This document shows, piece by piece, positions 26,509 to 35,285 of a stretch of DNA of 64,000 nt. Position 1 is the stretch's first letter. Every line of letters begins with the position of its first letter. The DNA comes from an uncultured Lachnospiraceae bacterium (GTDB lineage Bacteria; Bacillota; Clostridia; Lachnospirales; Lachnospiraceae): contig CAJTTO010000016.1 of assembly GCA_910579275.1 (NCBI GenBank), positions 11,516 through 75,515 on the forward strand, given 5' to 3'. The notes below the pieces were generated by a model. It worked only from the letters and a program-made list of their open reading frames with translations, made no database searches and was not told where the DNA came from. The position numbers were made by a program, and so were the translations under genes.

Positions 26509-27657
26509 ATGAAGAATGACGAAAAACAATTTCAATCCTTTCGGCTGCGGGTTCACGCATGTTGGGAACACTTTTTACAGGGCGAGGAACAGCTTCGGCA
26601 GCTGATTGACCAGAAAGCGGACAGCGAAGCAATTGCGGAACGAATTGCGTCTTTGCTGACTCCCGCATTTAATGATGTGTCTGCGGAGGTTGGTTTTAAC
26701 GGGGAAAAACATGAGCTTATCCTAAATCTGGACGGAAACTGGGCACGTGTATTTCCGCTGATTTACTTTCAAAAGCAGGCGCCCGCCAAGGTGCTGGAGC
26801 ACTGGAATATCCTTATCGGCCGCCAGTCGCGGGAGATCGACCGCCAAAAGGAAAAAAGCCTTGGCGATTACCAGATTCAGATATCCGGAAATTCCGTCTG
26901 CATTGATGAGATTCAGGTCTGGACTGTGTGGGAAAATGAAAAGGCGAACGTTTCCATTTATTGTGAAAAGCTCGCGGCACTCCTTCCGGAAAAAGAATCC
27001 GAAGCTTACTGGATTGCCTATGTCATGCTGGATTACTCAGTCGGCGAGCTTGCTGAAATGAGCTATGTCCGTGAGTTGGAGGTGCTCACCGCCCCCCATG
27101 CCGAACCGTCTATGACGCTGGCACAATTGCCGTCCCAGTTTATGGAACAGCTTTCTCTGACCGTTGAGGAATTGTTTGACCCCGAACGTTACTGCGCACG
27201 ATACAGCGCCTATCGAATGGAGCCGAACGAAGATGCGGACGACGGACTGCGCGGGGATGTGTTTACCGGATCAAGCTGCCTTATTTCCCTGCTGAATGCA
27301 TTTTGGAATGAAGATACATATATTATGGATACATTTGAGCAGGACGGCATCACTGCAGGATATTTCTGTTATCCCTTAGGCGGTTTTACAGGTGATGACA
27401 GGGGCGCGCAGATTTTGGATTTCCGTGACAACACTGCGATGATGATTGAAAATACGGCTGGTGCGGAGAACTTCACTTACATCGGCGGCGCAACGGGTAT
27501 TCACTTCGGTTATCTCGATTTTATTTCGTGGGATATAAAGGCAGTGCTTGACGCTGCGGTATCTGTTTTTGAAAAATCGGGCATTGACTGGGTAATGTTC
27601 CACAGTTTCCGTCAGGATGACGAGGGAATTACGCTTTTTGAAAAAGAGACTACGTAA
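26509..27657 (+). CDS. Hypothetical protein of 382 residues
   Basis: Start at ATG 26509, with AAAGAGG 7 bases upstream. No signal peptide or membrane helix. Features: a Gln/Glu-rich helical N-terminus, then a mixed domain, then a C-terminal half with AGYFCYPLGGFTGDDRGAQILDF and a GATGIHFGYLDFISWD segment. I do not recognise the family. It overlaps the end of the convergent kinase gene by 8 bases. It stands alone on the plus strand, 237 bases from the divergent DUF2200 gene. Confidence 0.6.
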   Translation: MKNDEKQFQSFRLRVHACWEHFLQGEEQLRQLIDQKADSEAIAERIASLLTPAFNDVSAEVGFNGEKHELILNLDGNWARVFPLIYFQKQAPAKVLEHWNILIGRQSREIDRQKEKSLGDYQIQISGNSVCIDEIQVWTVWENEKANVSIYCEKLAALLPEKESEAYWIAYVMLDYSVGELAEMSYVRELEVLTAPHAEPSMTLAQLPSQFMEQLSLTVEELFDPERYCARYSAYRMEPNEDADDGLRGDVFTGSSCLISLLNAFWNEDTYIMDTFEQDGITAGYFCYPLGGFTGDDRGAQILDFRDNTAMMIENTAGAENFTYIGGATGIHFGYLDFISWDIKAVLDAAVSVFEKSGIDWVMFHSFRQDDEGITLFEKETT

Positions 27658-28921
27658 TTTCGGGGATAAAACAAAATAAGCAAAACCACTCATCTTCCTG
27701 ACGAAGCTCCATTGTCCCCCCATATTTTTTTACGGTAGTCTGCATACTGCGCAGTCCGAATCCATGGTTTGCCGTATCTGCCTTTGATGTCTTTGGCAGG
27801 CTGCCAAAAAACTGTGCAGAACAAGTCTCCTGCTTTTCCGCGAAAGGATTTCTGACTTCGAGTACAAGAATTCCTTTTGCGGCGCGCGCAGTCAGTTCCA
27901 CCTGCCTTTTGCCAGTGTCCAGTGCCGCGCACCCCTCGGCAGCATTGTCGAGGGCATTGGCAAACAGCGCACAGATGTCCGGCTTTTCAAAGGGCAGCTC
28001 ATGGGGAATATCCACTTTGGCGCAGAAGGAAATCCCCTGCTGGCGCATCATGCGTTCCTTCGCGGTCAGCACCGCATTTACCGTTGCATCGCCGGAATAG
28101 ACGAGGACTTTCTCAAAGACGGGATTTTCAATCATCTGTTGAATATACCTGTCTTTTTCTGTTGCCGGAAGGGACTGTATCATTTGCAGATGATTGGCAA
28201 GATCGTGCTTTAGCCTGCGGATTTCAAACTGCTGTATTTCCATCGTCTCATAATACTTTTGATTGTATGCCGCCAGCGCATTTTCCTGCTCAAGCTTCTG
28301 ATGCCTGTTGAGTACAAACGCAGCCCGAATAATTCCCACAAATGCAAAGATTGCCACAAAAAACAGGGCTGTATATAGGATTAAAGCATCACTCCTATCA
28401 TATGGGGCAAACATTACCAGTGAAAACACAATTCCCAGCGGCGGAATGCATAGCAGCAGAATCAGCCGCCAGAGTGATGGCGCTAATTCAAAGTCGCATT
28501 CCGGCTTGTTATGGCGGATGCACAGATACAAAAACAGGGTAGAAGCAAGACGAAACAGAAGATACCACAAGTCATTCAATCCCAGGCCAAAGTACGGAAG
28601 GCTCGTAATACAACTGTCATACAGTCCATTGAGCGCTAAAATCGTACTTGCAAGCATGAGGCCGATTGTCACGCGTTTGAGTCTGGTGCCCTTGCACGCG
28701 ACCCACATACAGAACAGGAAAAACAGGATTGCGCATGTAAAATTCACCGAATCCCCTGTAAATATCACCATAAAAATCAGCAAAAAACTGCCTGTGGCAA
28801 GCAAAAAGCGGTGCCGCCATTTCTGCTTTACTTGAATCAGGCAGGACAGCGCCTGATAGAATACCGCCACTGGAAGCATGCCCAGCGTTAGGAGTAATGC
28901 CATTCGATAAGGATTATTCAT
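27650..28921 (-). CDS. AgrC-like membrane histidine kinase
   Basis: About six membrane helices in the first 200 residues, then a coiled segment, the His in IRRLKHDLANHLQMIQ, N box NALDNAAEGCAAL and G box GFGLRSMQTTVKKYGG. 423 residues, full length for the family. AGAGGAAC precedes the ATG. Its partner regulator (29350) is upstream on the same strand, with a Uma2 fragment between. Together they probably control the ABC transporter that diverges at 30450. Confidence 0.9.
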   Translation of the reverse strand: MNNPYRMALLLTLGMLPVAVFYQALSCLIQVKQKWRHRFLLATGSFLLIFMVIFTGDSVNFTCAILFFLFCMWVACKGTRLKRVTIGLMLASTILALNGLYDSCITSLPYFGLGLNDLWYLLFRLASTLFLYLCIRHNKPECDFELAPSLWRLILLLCIPPLGIVFSLVMFAPYDRSDALILYTALFFVAIFAFVGIIRAAFVLNRHQKLEQENALAAYNQKYYETMEIQQFEIRRLKHDLANHLQMIQSLPATEKDRYIQQMIENPVFEKVLVYSGDATVNAVLTAKERMMRQQGISFCAKVDIPHELPFEKPDICALFANALDNAAEGCAALDTGKRQVELTARAAKGILVLEVRNPFAEKQETCSAQFFGSLPKTSKADTANHGFGLRSMQTTVKKYGGTMELRQEDEWFCLFCFIPEIT

Positions 28922-28984
28922 TGTGGTTCCTCTTGTATTGTGTGTAAATATTTCGGGGCTTATGACTTCTGTATAGGACTGTGC

Positions 28985-29335
28985 TTAAATGTCTAACAGC
29001 TTGGTAATGTCTGAGAAATTCATAAACAAATCCTTATAGATGTTGACCTTGATTGCAGCATCAAAGGAATACTGAATGTTCAGCATGTTCCCTTCAAAAT
29101 AGTTCACCGTCACCATCTTGCGGCGGGGATCCACAATCCAATACTCACGAACACCAGCATTTTTGTAATAGTAGAGTTTTCGGATATAATCATCTGAAGG
29201 ATTGCTAGGGGAAACAATCTCGATAATAAAGTCCGGCGCACCGTTGCAGCGCTTCCCGTCTAGCTTGTCCTTATCACAAATAATCATAAGATCAGTCTTT
29301 TCGACCACCAGTATAAATATATCAGAAATGATCGA
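28985..29335 (-). pseudogene. Truncated Uma2-family gene between regulator and kinase
   Basis: About 105 residues carry only the C-terminal part of a Uma2 protein (DLMIICDKDKLDGKRC, APDFIIEIVSPSN, REYWIVDPRRK). The first 70 or so residues, including the ELIDGE motif, are missing, and the sequence before DLMIIC does not match the family. It starts within 20 bases of the response regulator stop, so it seems to have come in between the two partners. Probably non-functional. Confidence 0.7.
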
Positions 29336-29349
29336 ACTTGACAACAACA

Positions 29350-30069
29350 CTACTGTACCAGCATCGCCCTTGCAAGCTTTTTCAGGGCTTCCTCTTTCAG
29401 CGCCCGGCTGACGGGAAGTGTTGTGGGACTGCTGCCTGTGCCGACTAAAACGGAATCTGTTCCAATCCGGACAACCTGACTGGGATTGACCAGATACCGC
29501 TGGTGAATGCGCACGAAAGCTCCCGAAAGCTGTTGCTCGACTTCGTCGAGCTTGGCGTAAAAAGGATATTCCTTTTCATTACAGACAAGGACAACTTTTC
29601 TCTTGTCGCTGTAAAAATACTGAACCGCAGCAATGGGAAGGCGGAATATTCCGTCTGCGTTTTTGAATACGTACATTTCGCTTTTCCTGTTTTTAATCTG
29701 TGCGCGCACACGCCGGAGCACTTCCGAGAGCCGTTCTGATTTTGCAGGCTTTATGATATAATCCAACGCATTGACTTTGTAACCGTCAAAGACATAGTCG
29801 GAATATCCTGTCACAAATACAATAATCAGTTCCGCGTCGAATCCACGGACTGCCTCTGCCGCCGCCATGCCGTTTGTCCCAGCCATCTCCACGTCCAGAA
29901 ACAAGAGATCAATTTCGCCGGGGTGCTTTTCCAGCCAGTGCACGGCGCCTGATCCGGTCGAAAATTCATACACGATTTCTTCTGTCTCCTCATTCAATAT
30001 CTTTTCAAGCTGCACACGCAGTGCATCCCTCGCATCTGCGGAATCGTCACATATTCCTATCCGAAGCAT
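29350..30069 (-). CDS. LytTR-family response regulator
   Basis: Receiver with acidic CDDS, Asp59 in LLFLDVEMAGTNGM and Lys in YIIKPAKSERL; LytTR domain in the last 100 residues (FVRIHQRYLVNPSQVVRI). 239 residues. GGGAGGA lies 5 bases before the ATG. Pairs with the kinase at 27650; the ABC operon begins 380 bases away on the other strand, which suggests direct control of that promoter. Confidence 0.9.
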   Translation of the reverse strand: MLRIGICDDSADARDALRVQLEKILNEETEEIVYEFSTGSGAVHWLEKHPGEIDLLFLDVEMAGTNGMAAAEAVRGFDAELIIVFVTGYSDYVFDGYKVNALDYIIKPAKSERLSEVLRRVRAQIKNRKSEMYVFKNADGIFRLPIAAVQYFYSDKRKVVLVCNEKEYPFYAKLDEVEQQLSGAFVRIHQRYLVNPSQVVRIGTDSVLVGTGSSPTTLPVSRALKEEALKKLARAMLVQ

Positions 30070-30129
30070 CTCGTCCTCCCTTTATCCGGTATTTCTGCAA
30101 TCTTCTTTCTCTTATCTATGCTGTGCTGC

Positions 30130-30228
30130 AGGCATCAAGCCATGCAAAACCGCTTCGTTGGTGTCAAAGTCATGTGCCGTGGTTGATGCATCTTGCCTCT
30201 ACGTTCTTTCATTGCCGGCTGAACTGAA
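30130..30228 (+). mobile_element. Miniature element family A, copy 3 (both ends decayed)
   Basis: The core CAGGCATCAAGCCATGCAAAACCGCTTCG...TGATGCATC matches copies 1 and 2, and GGCTGAACTG survives from the right terminal repeat. The left terminal repeat is missing. It lies in the 380-base divergent region between the regulator and the ABC operon; no gene is seen there. Confidence 0.65.
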
Positions 30229-30449
30229 ATATTATTTTCAAAATCTGATATAAACATTGTAGCACTTTTTCTTTTATTATAATAGACCGCGAATTTGCAA
30301 TCCATTACAAAAAACCTACATAACTTTACATTTTCAGCCTGCCTGATCCAAACTTGACAAATATGCTGCCAAGAGTTACATGGCCAAATCCGGACAAATC
30401 GTTTTTGTGCTATGCTCTATTCAGCAAAAAATTTATAAGGAGGCTTTCT

Positions 30450-31223
30450 ATGTTATTTATCAAAAATCTGCACAAATCATATCATTCCGGAAACAAGTCC
30501 TACACTGTCCTAAAGGGTATTGACCTGTCGGTTGCGGAGCAAGAGTTCGTGGCTGTGATGGGTCCGTCGGGCTCAGGAAAAAGCACGCTCCTAAACTGTA
30601 TTTCCTGTTACATTCCTTTTGAGGAAGGGTCCATTTCGCTGGGCGGCCAGAACCTAAAGGGTCTAAATGAGGACGCGCTCGCCAAAATCCGCAATGAGAA
30701 ACTCGGTTTTGTCTTTCAGGATTTTATGCTGCTCGACGGGCTGACGGTGCGCGAGAATATCCTTGTACCGCGCATCATCAAAGACAAGGTGGAGCCGGAA
30801 GCCGAACAGCTTGCGGACGCGCTGCTCTCCCTGTTTGGCATTGCGCACATTGCCGCAAAATATCCGGCGGAAATATCGGGCGGTGAGCGGCAGCGGACGG
30901 CGGTTGCAAGAAGCCTGATTAACCAGCCCCTGATCATCCTTGCCGATGAACCGACTGGCAATCTCGACAGCAAGTCAAGCCGGACTGTCATCGAGGCGTT
31001 TGAAAATGCCAGAAAGCAGTTGGGTGCAACGATCTTTATGGTGACGCATGACAGCTTTGCGGCATCGTTCTGTGACCGTGTTATTTTATTAAAGGATGGC
31101 GCTGTCTATGATTCACTGACACGAACTATGACTGGCAGCGAGAGCAGAGACATGTTTCAGGATCGTCTGCTCGCTGCCATCAAGCAGATGAGCGCTATAG
31201 AGGGGAGGCCGGACGAACAATGA
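30450..31223 (+). CDS. Bce-like ABC transporter ATP-binding protein
   Basis: Walker A MGPSGSGKST, Q-loop FVFQDFMLL, signature EISGGERQR, Walker B LIILADEPTGNLDS and H-loop VTHD. Start at ATG 30450 with AAGGAGG 6 bases upstream. 257 residues. The stop overlaps the permease start (ATGA). Family members expel or detach bacitracin-like peptides from their lipid target and signal to a two-component system. Confidence 0.92.
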   Translation: MLFIKNLHKSYHSGNKSYTVLKGIDLSVAEQEFVAVMGPSGSGKSTLLNCISCYIPFEEGSISLGGQNLKGLNEDALAKIRNEKLGFVFQDFMLLDGLTVRENILVPRIIKDKVEPEAEQLADALLSLFGIAHIAAKYPAEISGGERQRTAVARSLINQPLIILADEPTGNLDSKSSRTVIEAFENARKQLGATIFMVTHDSFAASFCDRVILLKDGAVYDSLTRTMTGSESRDMFQDRLLAAIKQMSAIEGRPDEQ

Positions 31224-33322
31224 TGACCATGAACCAACTGGAACGTAAACTACAAAAAGCAGACCAAAAACAGTCCTATCTCTACTTGTTCTGCAACTTT
31301 GTATCCCTGTTGTTAATTACTTCCTACGCGGCGATGATGTTTTCTCCGACAGTGCTTCTCATACTGCCGGAGGGCGGTGACAGCAGAAAACAGGTCACAA
31401 TGATTTTTGTGCTGGCGCTCTTTGGGTGTGTGGTCTTTACCGTTTACGCCTCTGGGCTGTTTTTCCGCAAGAAGTCCAAACAGCTTGGGACGCTGATGGC
31501 GCTTGGCGCTTCGCGGAAGCGGCTTGCCCCCGGTCTATTCCGCGAAGTGCTCATACTGAGCAGTGTTTCTTCGCTGCTCGGCATCGTGGCGGGATTTCCG
31601 TTTGTATATCTTCTGTGGAATGGATTTCGGCTGTTTATTGTAGACACCGATGAGATGCGCTTACAGCTGGATTACCGCTGTCTTCTTTTATCAGCAGTGT
31701 TTTTTGCGCTTGTAGTCGCCTTTTCCTGCGTCACTGCATACCGTTATCTGCGGCGGACAAACATTATTGATGTTGTGCATGAGGAGCACAAGAATGAGCC
31801 GGTCAGGGAACTTGGCAGATGGTGCGGACCTGTGGGAATTTTATTGATTTTTGCAGGCGCTGTCTGCGGCTATGAAGCGCCCGCTGTCTACATGAATCTG
31901 TTCAGCGCTTATCCGACGGGGCTGATCAGTATTTTCTATGCACCCGTTTTTGTGGGGCTGTACATGGTCATGCTGCACTCGGTCGTGCACGGCTGGGCAG
32001 GAAAAAGAAAACATCCTTACAAAAATATCATTTCCAGAAGCATGATGAAATTTCAGGGAAAGCAGACGGTCAACAACCTGCTTGTCAGCACCGTGCTGAT
32101 CGCCGGAAGCGCATTTGCCATTTTTTACATTCCTATGTTGGGGGCAGGCCAGGTACTCGACGTCCATTCGCGTCCGTTTGACTACTGCTATCATTACCGT
32201 ATGGATCAGACTGCTTTGCAGCAGGAGGAAATCCAAAAGCTGGCAGCCGCACATGGGCTTTCCGTCAAGGATTTCAGGCAGTCTTCTTATCTGATTCTTG
32301 GAATGGATGCCATTGTTAGAAAAGAAGATGGCAGACGGTTTCATGTGGAACATGTCGATCTGAATGAAAGCGTCAAGGTGCTCTCCGAATCCGGTTTTTA
32401 TGCGCTGACTGGAGAACAAATCGTTGTTCCCTCCGGCGAATACCGCGTTGTCTCGACATCCACGGAGTCCGACATTTATCATTACACAAACACAGGCACC
32501 TTTCTGACAAACATGGCGACAAGGGAGACCATTCCTGCGAAATTTGGCGGGTACGCACACTATGATTTTCTTGCCGGACCGCCGGGTTATTATTTAATCA
32601 ATGATGGCGATTACGCGGCTATTGCAAGCGGACTGACACCGGACTGGCTGGGGACAATCGCTTTTTTCAACATTGACGGAAAGGACAGTTATGCTTTCGC
32701 GCAGGATTTTTTTCACACGCTGATTTCGTGCTTTGGACCGGAATGTGAATATGCGTATTTTTATGACCGTGTGGCAAAAATAGCTGCGGAGGAAGCCGAC
32801 GAGGTTTACTGGGGCGATACCGACTCAATGTCTAAGATCAGTTTTGACGCCCCCGATGCGAGTGACTTCCGCCTTTACTGGGCTTACATGCCCAAAATCC
32901 GAATCCTGGACCAGAATGATTTCCTGCGGAGTTTTGCCGTGTATTTGATGATGTTTCTGTTTATCTCCATCATCTGTACGCTTGCGGCACTGATTATCAG
33001 CTACACCCGCTGCATGACCATCACGCTGAACAACCGCTATGTTTTTGACGATCTGCGCCGTCTGGGCGCTCCGCCCGCATTTTTGGCGCGTGAGGTGAAA
33101 AGTCAGGCGGGCACCGTATTCCGAATGCCTTCTGTCGTTGGCATGACGGCAATGTATCTGTTATATGCGATGCTGATGTTCGGAAATGACAGGCAGCTTG
33201 TGATGGGCGAAATCGCAGGGCTTGGAGCCTGTCTCATTATTTTGCTTGTGATGGCCGGAATTTTCTATGCCGTTTACCGCATTACGGTGCGGAAAATGTG
33301 CGAGGAGCTAGAGCTTGTTTAA
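31220..33322 (+). CDS. Bce-like ABC transporter permease
   Basis: 700 residues, with about ten helices: two (residues 20-75), two more to residue 180, two near 195-250, one near 285, a large extracellular domain of about 220 residues, and three C-terminal helices. That is the BceB layout with the single big sensing loop between helices 7 and 8. KQLGTLMALGASRKRL is the coupling segment common in FtsX-type permeases. Starts in an ATGA overlap with the ATPase and overlaps the end of the convergent vanZ-like gene by 41 bases. Substrate is unknown; cell-envelope peptides are likely. Confidence 0.9.
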   Translation: MMTMNQLERKLQKADQKQSYLYLFCNFVSLLLITSYAAMMFSPTVLLILPEGGDSRKQVTMIFVLALFGCVVFTVYASGLFFRKKSKQLGTLMALGASRKRLAPGLFREVLILSSVSSLLGIVAGFPFVYLLWNGFRLFIVDTDEMRLQLDYRCLLLSAVFFALVVAFSCVTAYRYLRRTNIIDVVHEEHKNEPVRELGRWCGPVGILLIFAGAVCGYEAPAVYMNLFSAYPTGLISIFYAPVFVGLYMVMLHSVVHGWAGKRKHPYKNIISRSMMKFQGKQTVNNLLVSTVLIAGSAFAIFYIPMLGAGQVLDVHSRPFDYCYHYRMDQTALQQEEIQKLAAAHGLSVKDFRQSSYLILGMDAIVRKEDGRRFHVEHVDLNESVKVLSESGFYALTGEQIVVPSGEYRVVSTSTESDIYHYTNTGTFLTNMATRETIPAKFGGYAHYDFLAGPPGYYLINDGDYAAIASGLTPDWLGTIAFFNIDGKDSYAFAQDFFHTLISCFGPECEYAYFYDRVAKIAAEEADEVYWGDTDSMSKISFDAPDASDFRLYWAYMPKIRILDQNDFLRSFAVYLMMFLFISIICTLAALIISYTRCMTITLNNRYVFDDLRRLGAPPAFLAREVKSQAGTVFRMPSVVGMTAMYLLYAMLMFGNDRQLVMGEIAGLGACLIILLVMAGIFYAVYRITVRKMCEELELV

Positions 33323-33719
33323 ACAAAAGCGCTCCAATCCATGCCCCCAGCGTATTGAGCACCAAATCATCCAGTTCAGATAAGCCTGTCCCAAAGATAT
33401 ACTGCATGGTTTCTATACAGAGGGAAAACAAAAAACCATAGATGGCTGCATACCATAATGTCCTTGTTTTCCCCCTGTATTGCAAATACATCCCAAAGGG
33501 CACGAACCAGATAATGTTCCCAAAAAACAGATACGTAAAGGAAAACCAGTTTCCCTGCCGAATCAGGTCGATATATCCGTCAAATAAGGTCAAAACGATT
33601 TTCCCGTTCCGGCACAAATGCTGTAACGTAAAGGTGGAGCGGAACACGGTTATCCGCAGTACGATTAAAAGATACAGCCAGAATAAAACTGTGATTTTTC
33701 TTTTGCGTAATCGTGACAT
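33282..33719 (-). CDS. VanZ-family membrane protein
   Basis: 145 residues with four membrane helices; typical VanZ features are the start RKITVLFWLYLLIVLRITVFR, the NIIWFVPFGMYL segment and the end SLCIETMQYIFGTGLSELDDLVLNTLGAWIG. AAGGAGA lies 10 bases before the ATG. VanZ proteins are tied to low-level resistance to lipoglycopeptides or to lipid handling, which fits the adjacent Bce-like transporter. It overlaps the permease end on the opposite strand. Confidence 0.9.
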   Translation of the reverse strand: MSRLRKRKITVLFWLYLLIVLRITVFRSTFTLQHLCRNGKIVLTLFDGYIDLIRQGNWFSFTYLFFGNIIWFVPFGMYLQYRGKTRTLWYAAIYGFLFSLCIETMQYIFGTGLSELDDLVLNTLGAWIGALLFKQALAPRTFSAP

Positions 33720-33841
33720 AAGGTATTCTTCTCCTTCCTAAATCGTCTCTGCGTCTGTTGGATAGTTGGTAGATTGCAGGAACAGCCAAACCATAGGAAG
33801 TTGTCGGAACAGTAAAGATTTTTATTCCAATGCTTATTTCC

Positions 33842-34384
33842 CTACTGCGGCATTTCGCGTATATACGAAACCAAGGGTTCTATATACTGTCTGGATGAAA
33901 TATCATAAGAACCTTTTATCGCCTGTTCCATCGCCAAATCCTGCGGGCTTTTATCCTTTTTCCTTTTCATCATCCCTGATGCCACCTTCATCATCAGCCT
34001 GTCCGTGAGACACATTTTCTCATAGCACAGCCCCGCCTGCATATAAAAATGCGGAATTTCCGACAGCTCCTTGGGTGTAAGGTTTTGATGCCAGAAACCC
34101 TCCACCACGTCTGTTTCCGCATTGGGCATCGCCCCAGTCACAAACAGGAGCAGTCTCCCCGCCGTGCTTTGCCCAAACATTTTCTTTACCTTCTGATATC
34201 CATCTATCATTCCGGCGTGGGCGCGTGTCCCAAAAATAACTGTGTCATATTCAGACAGCAAAGCCTGTGTCACTGTCCTGTAATCCACAATTGCACAGGA
34301 CAGCTCCTCTGCAACCATCTCGGCATATTTTTTCGTAAAGCCCGTACTGCTCTTATAAATAACAATGACTTTCTTTGGATTCAT
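33842..34384 (-). CDS. Flavodoxin-domain protein
   Basis: 180 residues. The N-terminal IVIYKSSTGFTKKYAEMVAEEL is the FMN phosphate loop, followed by YDTVIFGTRAHAGMIDGYQK and LLLFVTGAMPN, as in menaquinone-dependent protoporphyrinogen oxidase/HemG-like flavodoxins. The ATG at 34384 is taken; a TTG at 34390 is nearer the AGGAGG and cannot be excluded. It follows the TetR gene by 77 bases on the same strand and is probably under its control. Confidence 0.85.
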   Translation of the reverse strand: MNPKKVIVIYKSSTGFTKKYAEMVAEELSCAIVDYRTVTQALLSEYDTVIFGTRAHAGMIDGYQKVKKMFGQSTAGRLLLFVTGAMPNAETDVVEGFWHQNLTPKELSEIPHFYMQAGLCYEKMCLTDRLMMKVASGMMKRKKDKSPQDLAMEQAIKGSYDISSRQYIEPLVSYIREMPQ

Positions 34385-34461
34385 GGCCAAATTGTCCTCC
34401 TTTTGCCGTTTTCATCTTTTATCTTTCAAAATGTCCATAGCATCTTCGAAGCAGGTACTCG

Positions 34462-35031
34462 TCAAAATCCATTTTCGCCTTTGCACTGTTCCCAAAATGC
34501 CTCATATGCCTTCTCCTGCTGCGCAAGGATTTCCTCCGGCGCAATTCCCGGCGTCGTGACCGCAAAAATCGTGCCGATGCCAACTGTGTAAATCAGCATA
34601 TGCAGATGCAGCTGTCTTGCCTGCGCCACACTGATGTGTAACTGTTGTGCAATAGACTCTGCAACCTGCGGCGCGGCTTCGAGACGATACAGGTCATCCA
34701 GCGAGGAGATGCCCTCCCTCCGACGCAGGACAAATAATTTAAACAAATGGGGTTCTTCCTTTGCCAGACGGACATACGCCTGCCCTGTACTTCGAAACAT
34801 CTCCGTCTTGTCAATGTGCGCCGCAACAAATTCCCGAATAAAGTCTCCCGCGCGCGCGGCGACCTCCTGACGCAGCCCTTCCATATTCCTGCAATAGCTG
34901 TAAATCGGCTGTACGGAACAGCCGATTTTATCTGCGATGTTTTTTACCAGTACCTGTTCCATGCCGCTGCTCCGCGCAATCTCAAAAGCGGCATCCACGA
35001 CCATTTCCTTTGTAATTCTTTGTTTTGGCAT
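34462..35031 (-). CDS. TetR-family transcriptional regulator
   Basis: The N-terminal HTH is clear: ITKEMVVDAAFEIARSSGMEQVLVKNIADKIGCSVQPIYSYCRNMEGLR. The C-terminal part resembles the WHG/TetR_C_33 type ligand domain (ISVAQARQLHLHMLIYTVGIGTIFA). 189 residues. A perfect palindrome lies 35 bases before the start and is the likely autoregulatory operator. The neighbours, a flavodoxin and an esterase, suggest control by a small hydrophobic or redox-active compound. Confidence 0.9.
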   Translation of the reverse strand: MPKQRITKEMVVDAAFEIARSSGMEQVLVKNIADKIGCSVQPIYSYCRNMEGLRQEVAARAGDFIREFVAAHIDKTEMFRSTGQAYVRLAKEEPHLFKLFVLRRREGISSLDDLYRLEAAPQVAESIAQQLHISVAQARQLHLHMLIYTVGIGTIFAVTTPGIAPEEILAQQEKAYEAFWEQCKGENGF

Positions 35032-35065
35032 TGTGCGACTCCTATCAAATTTATATATAAATCAT

Positions 35066-35086
35066 TTATATAAACAGTTTATATAA
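35066..35086. promoter_or_regulatory. Palindromic operator ahead of tetR
   Basis: TTATATAAAC, one centre base, then its exact complement GTTTATATAA: a 21-bp perfect palindrome, typical in size for a TetR-family site. It lies between the tetR gene and the divergent esterase gene. Confidence 0.75.
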
Positions 35087-35175
35087 TAAGGAGAAGAAAG
35101 TCAATATGATATTGGGAAAATAATTCGGCAGTCTTATCCGTTTTGCTATTTTATTGTTGATATGATATGATTTTA

Positions 35176-35213
35176 TTATACTGACGGTCAAAATGACTGA
35201 CCGCTCAGTATAA
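35176..35213 (+). promoter_or_regulatory. Second palindromic operator overlapping the esterase promoter
   Basis: TTATACTGACGGTCA (35176-35190) and TGACTGACCGCTCAGTATAA (35194-35213) form an almost complete inverted repeat with a one-base slip. Its right arm contains TATAAT (35209-35214), a good -10 box for the esterase gene 72 bases downstream. The TGACTGACC/GGTCA words resemble TetR/AcrR operators. Its sequence differs from the site at 35066. Confidence 0.65.
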
Positions 35214-35285
35214 TATGATGCACACAGCCGCATAAGGAATTACGCCGTGCGTATAAAAAGCTTTTATCAGATAAGGAGAATTCTT

